Positions 60,073-64,000 of a stretch of 64,000 nucleotides of DNA are shown one piece after another (position 1 is the first letter of the stretch; each line of letters begins with the position of its first letter). The notes below the pieces were generated by a model that saw nothing but the letters and a program-made list of their open reading frames with translations, was not told where the DNA came from and did not search any database. The translations under genes were made by a program, and so were the position numbers. The DNA comes from Tetmemena sp. SeJ-2015 (lineage: Eukaryota > Ciliophora > Spirotrichea > Sporadotrichida > Oxytrichidae), in assembly GCA_027382625.1 (NCBI GenBank), contig JAJKFJ010022204.1, forward strand, positions 1 through 64,000, read 5' to 3'.

Positions 60073-60497
60073 AGCAATCTTTCAAGCCTAAAAATAACGA
60101 AAACAAAATCTTTAAATTTTAATAGAGTGACAGCCTTAATTAGATGTTTGATTTAATTTGTCTACCAATTATTCTAAGTTAAAAATTCGTTTCTTGAATG
60201 AATTGAGATTCAATAGAATTTATATATAATATAAGGCTCACTCATATAATTCTTAATCACTCCTCCAAAATTAAATTATAATTATTAAATAAAATAAGAA
60301 GTGAATTTCCAGATAAGAATGAGCGTTAATTTTAAGTTCGCAAAATAAATTAAAGCTGAGAAAGTTCTTAAAAATTGCCACATAAATTTAAATATTGGAA
60401 TCCTTGGTTAAGATTACACTTATTTTTGCGCACTTTGTCATTTTATAAATTATAATAAATTTACCTTCCAGACTTAATTCTTACCATCTCAAATAGA
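60073..60497. other. AT-rich intergenic spacer
   Basis: Between the formyltransferase and TBP genes; presumably the TBP promoter. No clear TATA-type motif can be singled out in such AT-rich DNA. Confidence 0.4.
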
Positions 60498-62392
60498 ATG
60501 AGTTTCAGCGGCAGATTCGACAATCAGTGCAGGAGTCAGGACTGTTCAACTCAAATATTCAAAATCCAGCTTTCGGAAGTTTGAGCCAATACGTTAACGA
60601 AGTAGACTTCGGACAACGCTACCATAATTCTTCCGCAGATAGCTTTTAGAATTTCCAGCGAAGCACAGAGGAACCAGTTTTTAGTTAGATGCAGCAAGGA
60701 CGCTTCTTATAGCCGAGGACTGTCACTGCTTAACAGAGTCAGGCCATTCTTGAGTAGTATAGCTGTTAATCGCCTTAGCAATAATAGCAGGTGTTATCTT
60801 AGGGTTCTCTATAAAATGGGTGCGCCTCTCCAGGCTTTATGAACCCGAATTTCAACATGAGTCCTATAAACTCTCAAGGCTGCGAGCAGTTTGAGCAGCT
60901 TTCATCTGCCTAGCTACAGAAGCATATTGATGAGCAAATTTTAAGCAAAGCCACGGCGAAGTTGTAAAATACTTAGACTATGGGCACGTCCATTTATGGC
61001 GCCAGTTCTAGTCAGCCAGCAGCCTAAATGTTTAACAGCTCACACCTTAGTTAAGGTTAACAATAATTTGCCTCTCTGCAGCAAAATCAAACTTAAATCT
61101 CGCTTAAAGACGCAGCTTTGGGAGCTAAATCTCTCTATGATTAATAATAAACTTAGTCGCAAACTTTAAATAATACCAGTTAATACTCTGCAGGTTCGGG
61201 CGGGAATTTGTAATCTTCAGCTTAATCATTTTTCTCGGAGTCCCAAGCTTCCTCTTTCTCTTACGCGTCCTCTAACAGAGCTCCTTCTGCTTCATATTCA
61301 GGATCTTTCGAAGATTGCACAAAGTCTCAACCTGAATTTAAAGTCCCTTACATCACGCCTTAGCACAAACAGAACTTATTGCAGTCAGGTAGATATGCAA
61401 TTTCAAACTAGCAGCCTTATAATTCCACTAGCCAATAGCAAAGCACTTCTTTCTTCCCAAAACTAATAAAGCAAGAGAATAGCTCCATCCTTCCTCCAGT
61501 GAATCCCTCAGTCTCTACATCCTTATAAGAAAGAAGCTTTAGCAAAAACTCAGCTTTGACTTGTAGTACAGCACCAAGCAGTGGATTCATAGTACCTCAT
61601 CCAACCCAATCAAAATTCTAAACAGCATAATCCTTAAATGCATAGTACCCTTTAACAAGTTATCAAAGCTCAATTCCCAATATGGCTTAGAAATCAGAGC
61701 CTACACTCCAAAATATAGTTGCAACTTGTAACTTGAATTGCAAACTAGACTTGAGGAAAATAGCGCAGAGTTGCAAGAATACTGAATACAATCCTCGCAG
61801 ATTTTCAGCTGCCATTATGAGAATAAGAGAGCCTAAATCCACTGCTCTAATATTTCAATCAGGAAAGGTCGTAGTTACAGGAGCTAAGAGTGAAGAGCAG
61901 TCTCTATTAGCTTCCAAGAAATATTCAAAGACCATTCTAAAAGTCGGCTTTTAGCAAGTGAAGTTCTCTGAATTCAAGATCTAGAATGTTGTGGCCTCTC
62001 ACGACTGCGGATTCCCTATAAGTTTGGAGGGCTTATGCACCGAGCATGACAGATTCAGCTAGTACGAGCCAGAGATTTTTCCAGGCTTGATATATCGCAT
62101 GGCTTCCCCTAAGTTGGTGATGCTAATTTTTGCCAGTGGGAAAATTGTCTTCACTGGAGCTAAAACAAGGGAGCAGATATACGAGGCTTTTGCAAATATC
62201 GATCCTGTACTAAAGAAGCACAAAAAGAAAGGAATAGCAGCTGAGAAGTTCAGCAAGTAGAACGCTCTCAAAAAAGAAAAGCAGATGATTCAAATGGCCG
62301 CAGCTAGTAAAGCATAGTCGAATAAAAATTCTGCGCAAGTTAAACCTAGCGTGTCGATCAAGAAAGCAGCTACCAAAGCAGAATTCTAGTGA
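60498..62392 (+). CDS. TBP: TATA-binding protein (TBP) with long Gln-rich N-terminus
   Basis: General transcription factor. The saddle-shaped C-terminal core has two direct repeats: [20 protein letters not shown] ... [34 protein letters not shown]; and [20 protein letters not shown] ... [34 protein letters not shown] (61700-62200). About 390 residues of Gln/Ser/Asn-rich sequence precede it (much of the Gln from TAA/TAG), and a Lys/Gln-rich tail follows to TGA 62390-62392. No IES interrupts 60520-62392. The start is uncertain: the only nearby ATG (60498) is in a frame that meets the main frame only if 5 bp are removed between two CAG copies at about 60525-60535; otherwise the true start is upstream. 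Confidence 0.92.
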
Positions 62393-62652
62393 ATATTCAA
62401 GAAAATTCAGCAACTTGAAAATTATATAATCCTTCTTCCACAAGTTATCAACTAAACCTATTTATTGTCTTCAGACATCTAATAAAGATCCAAAGCTTAT
62501 AAATAAATATTAAAGTGTAAATAATAGAGGGATCTCTAAATGTTTAATTAATTTATAAACTTACACTTTACTTTAAATTTCTCCTTATAGATTAACTGAT
62601 TGATGATATATTGATTGATTGCTTCTGTTTATTTATAAATTTGTTACATAAA
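62393..62652. other. AT-rich intergenic spacer
   Basis: 260 bp between TBP and the last gene. Nothing recognised. Confidence 0.4.
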
Positions 62653-64000
62653 ATGGAAATGAATCTTACTTCTAACTTCTTATAGCAGCAGTTTCCCCAG
62701 GCCAATCAGTAAAGTTCTATCTTTGAGTTGAACTCCTCCTCGGATGATTAATAGTCTTTAGACGCTGAAGATCTCTAGAAATCTCTGAACCTTTAATATC
62801 CGATGTTGAATGATGATACAATCTAAAGGGTTAATCTATCTTAGATTGAGAAGAATATAAAGTCTGATAAGTATAAGACTTACGCACATAACCTCAAGTA
62901 CTTCAAGGAATACATCGAAATTAGCCATCTATTTGAGCAGGCAGGGGATGCGAAAAATAAAGGCAGTGAGGCGGGGAGTGGGAACGTCACTAGGATCAAT
63001 TTAGGGAAGGAGCTTGGAGCGGGGGCTCAACGCCATCAGCAAGAGACTAATACATATATAGAAAATCATTCTCTCTAACTTTCTATCTATCTTTATATTC
63101 GTTGTTACATAGTTCGATATGAAGAACCAGTTTTAAAAATTCCAAACTATAGACAATATAAGGTCTAAATGAAACGAAGATGAAAGTAAGAAGTAGATGT
63201 TTGGAGCTGATCCCTTAGAAGTTATATATAAGAGTAAAGGGATAGGTGGGAAGTCATAGTGGTAAGAGTCGAAGGACTAGAATAGAGTGTCCATCGTCTA
63301 TTTTGATTAAGATAAAACCTCTGGCAAGCAAGCTATAGTACATAAGGTAGATGTAATAATTTGAAGAATCTTTATTAACTTTTTAATAAGGGACTGGGAT
63401 TATCTTAAATCCTTAAAAGCGTAAAATTTGAGAACTCACTATAAACAAACATAAGAGAAGACACGGATGAAACTGTGAAGTCAAAGAACTACTCTGTCTG
63501 TTTTTATTTTCAAATTATATCTTAATATTACTCTCGATTCTAGAAGCTTCCTATTCTAACTCCTATCAGCAAGAATCTCAAAAGTGACTTGGCTCTCATA
63601 AAAAGTAAGTTCCAGGTAGGATCTCAAACCTCTCGGGCCTATAATTATTTTATTTCAATTTGGAGAAACTGCTGATGCAAACAGACGATTCTATAAAGAA
63701 ATCAAGAGATAAGATCGAAGAGTTCAACGCATTCATGGGCTATGAAAACTAAAATGATGTCAATCCTCAATACCCAAATTAAAAAAATGAAACTGTCTTT
63801 GAGTTTATAAAGTAAGATGTAAAATTATTCTAAGCGAGACATGGATGTAATCCTTCTCTCTGAGAAAGGGGATAAACCGAAGTTTACTCTGAGAGATTTA
63901 AGTTCTAAAGAGATAAACATTAAAGATATTTTCAAGCAAGGAATTTTATAATTAATTCTAAGTGCGATTTTTTATATTAGCAGATCTGTCCTGAGAAATT
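62653..64000 (+). CDS. Unidentified protein, 5' part, continues past the window
   Basis: ATG at 62653 opens MEMNLTSNFLQQQFPQANQQ; then Ser/Asp/Gln-rich sequence, VNLSQIEKNIKSDKYKTYAH, LKYFKEYIEISHLFEQAGDA. After frame breaks at about 63075-63120, 63355-63550 and 63605-63660 (IESs or introns) come KKQMFGADPLEVIYKSKGIG, SQWQESKDQNRVSIVYFDQD, KKSRDKIEEFNAFMGYENQN. No known domain recognised. Coding nature is inferred from Gln-for-TAA/TAG frames and composition. Confidence 0.55.

Noticed and set aside
1..64000. Reading the many in-frame TAA/TAG codons as pseudogene lesions
   Set aside because: They fall at Gln-compatible positions in every gene and genes end at TGA, fitting the ciliate code rather than decay.

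Overview
This window looks like germline (micronuclear) DNA of a spirotrich ciliate, most likely an oxytrichid close to Oxytricha, Stylonychia or Tetmemena (inference). Three things support this. (1) Real genes run through in-frame TAA and TAG, which read as Gln, and end at TGA. (2) Coding blocks (MDSs) are repeatedly broken by short AT-rich segments flanked by 3-11 bp direct repeats (pointers). Removing one repeat plus the segment restores frame and family consensus; I resolved about 25 such internal eliminated sequences (IESs) by eye. (3) A decayed TBE-type transposon is present, with a Tc1/mariner-like transposase and a C2H2 zinc-finger/kinase gene. True GT-AG introns of about 34-83 bp also occur.

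Layout. 1-7.4 kb: CFAP46-like axonemal gene (+), with its last 1.2 kb perfectly duplicated at 10.0-11.2 kb around the TBE relic. 11.5-14.4 kb: two glutamine synthetase (GS) copies (-), one complete and one truncated. 15.05-19.66 kb: a large Gln/Ser-rich unidentified gene (-). 19.8-22.5 kb: a D-amino-acid oxidase/dehydrogenase-like gene (-), one IES of which contains a whole centrin gene. 22.56-22.85 kb: a loose hydratase MDS copy. 23.35-25.78 kb: a third GS copy (+), making a roughly 1.25 kb inverted repeat with the truncated copy 9 kb away. 26.77-27.93 kb: peroxisomal enoyl-CoA hydratase 2 (+), whose N-terminal MDS lies inverted at 30.68-30.91 kb beyond a secreted alpha-amylase gene (28.88-30.36 kb).

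31.5-37.8 kb: TOG-domain microtubule protein (-). 38.0-47.3 kb: giant multi-pass membrane protein with PAS-type sensor domains (-). 47.7-49.0 kb: Dbf4-type zinc-finger protein (+). 49.1-50.0 kb: short-chain dehydrogenase (+). 50.1-51.8 kb: Suz12/VEFS-like Polycomb protein (+). 52.3-56.6 kb: C-terminal-motor kinesin-14 (-). 56.7-57.7 kb: secreted or membrane LamG-like protein (+). 57.8-58.7 kb: Rab GTPase (-). 58.8-60.1 kb: methionyl-tRNA formyltransferase (+). 60.5-62.4 kb: TATA-binding protein with a Gln-rich N-terminus (+). 62.65 kb to the edge: unidentified partial gene (+).

The genes form no operon. They are closely packed single genes (divergent and convergent spacers often 100-150 bp), as expected if each becomes its own gene-sized somatic chromosome. 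The notable biology is the architecture: a gene nested in an IES, an inverted scrambled MDS with an 11-bp pointer, duplicated MDSs sharing the same pointer, and GS copies with and without the same IES.
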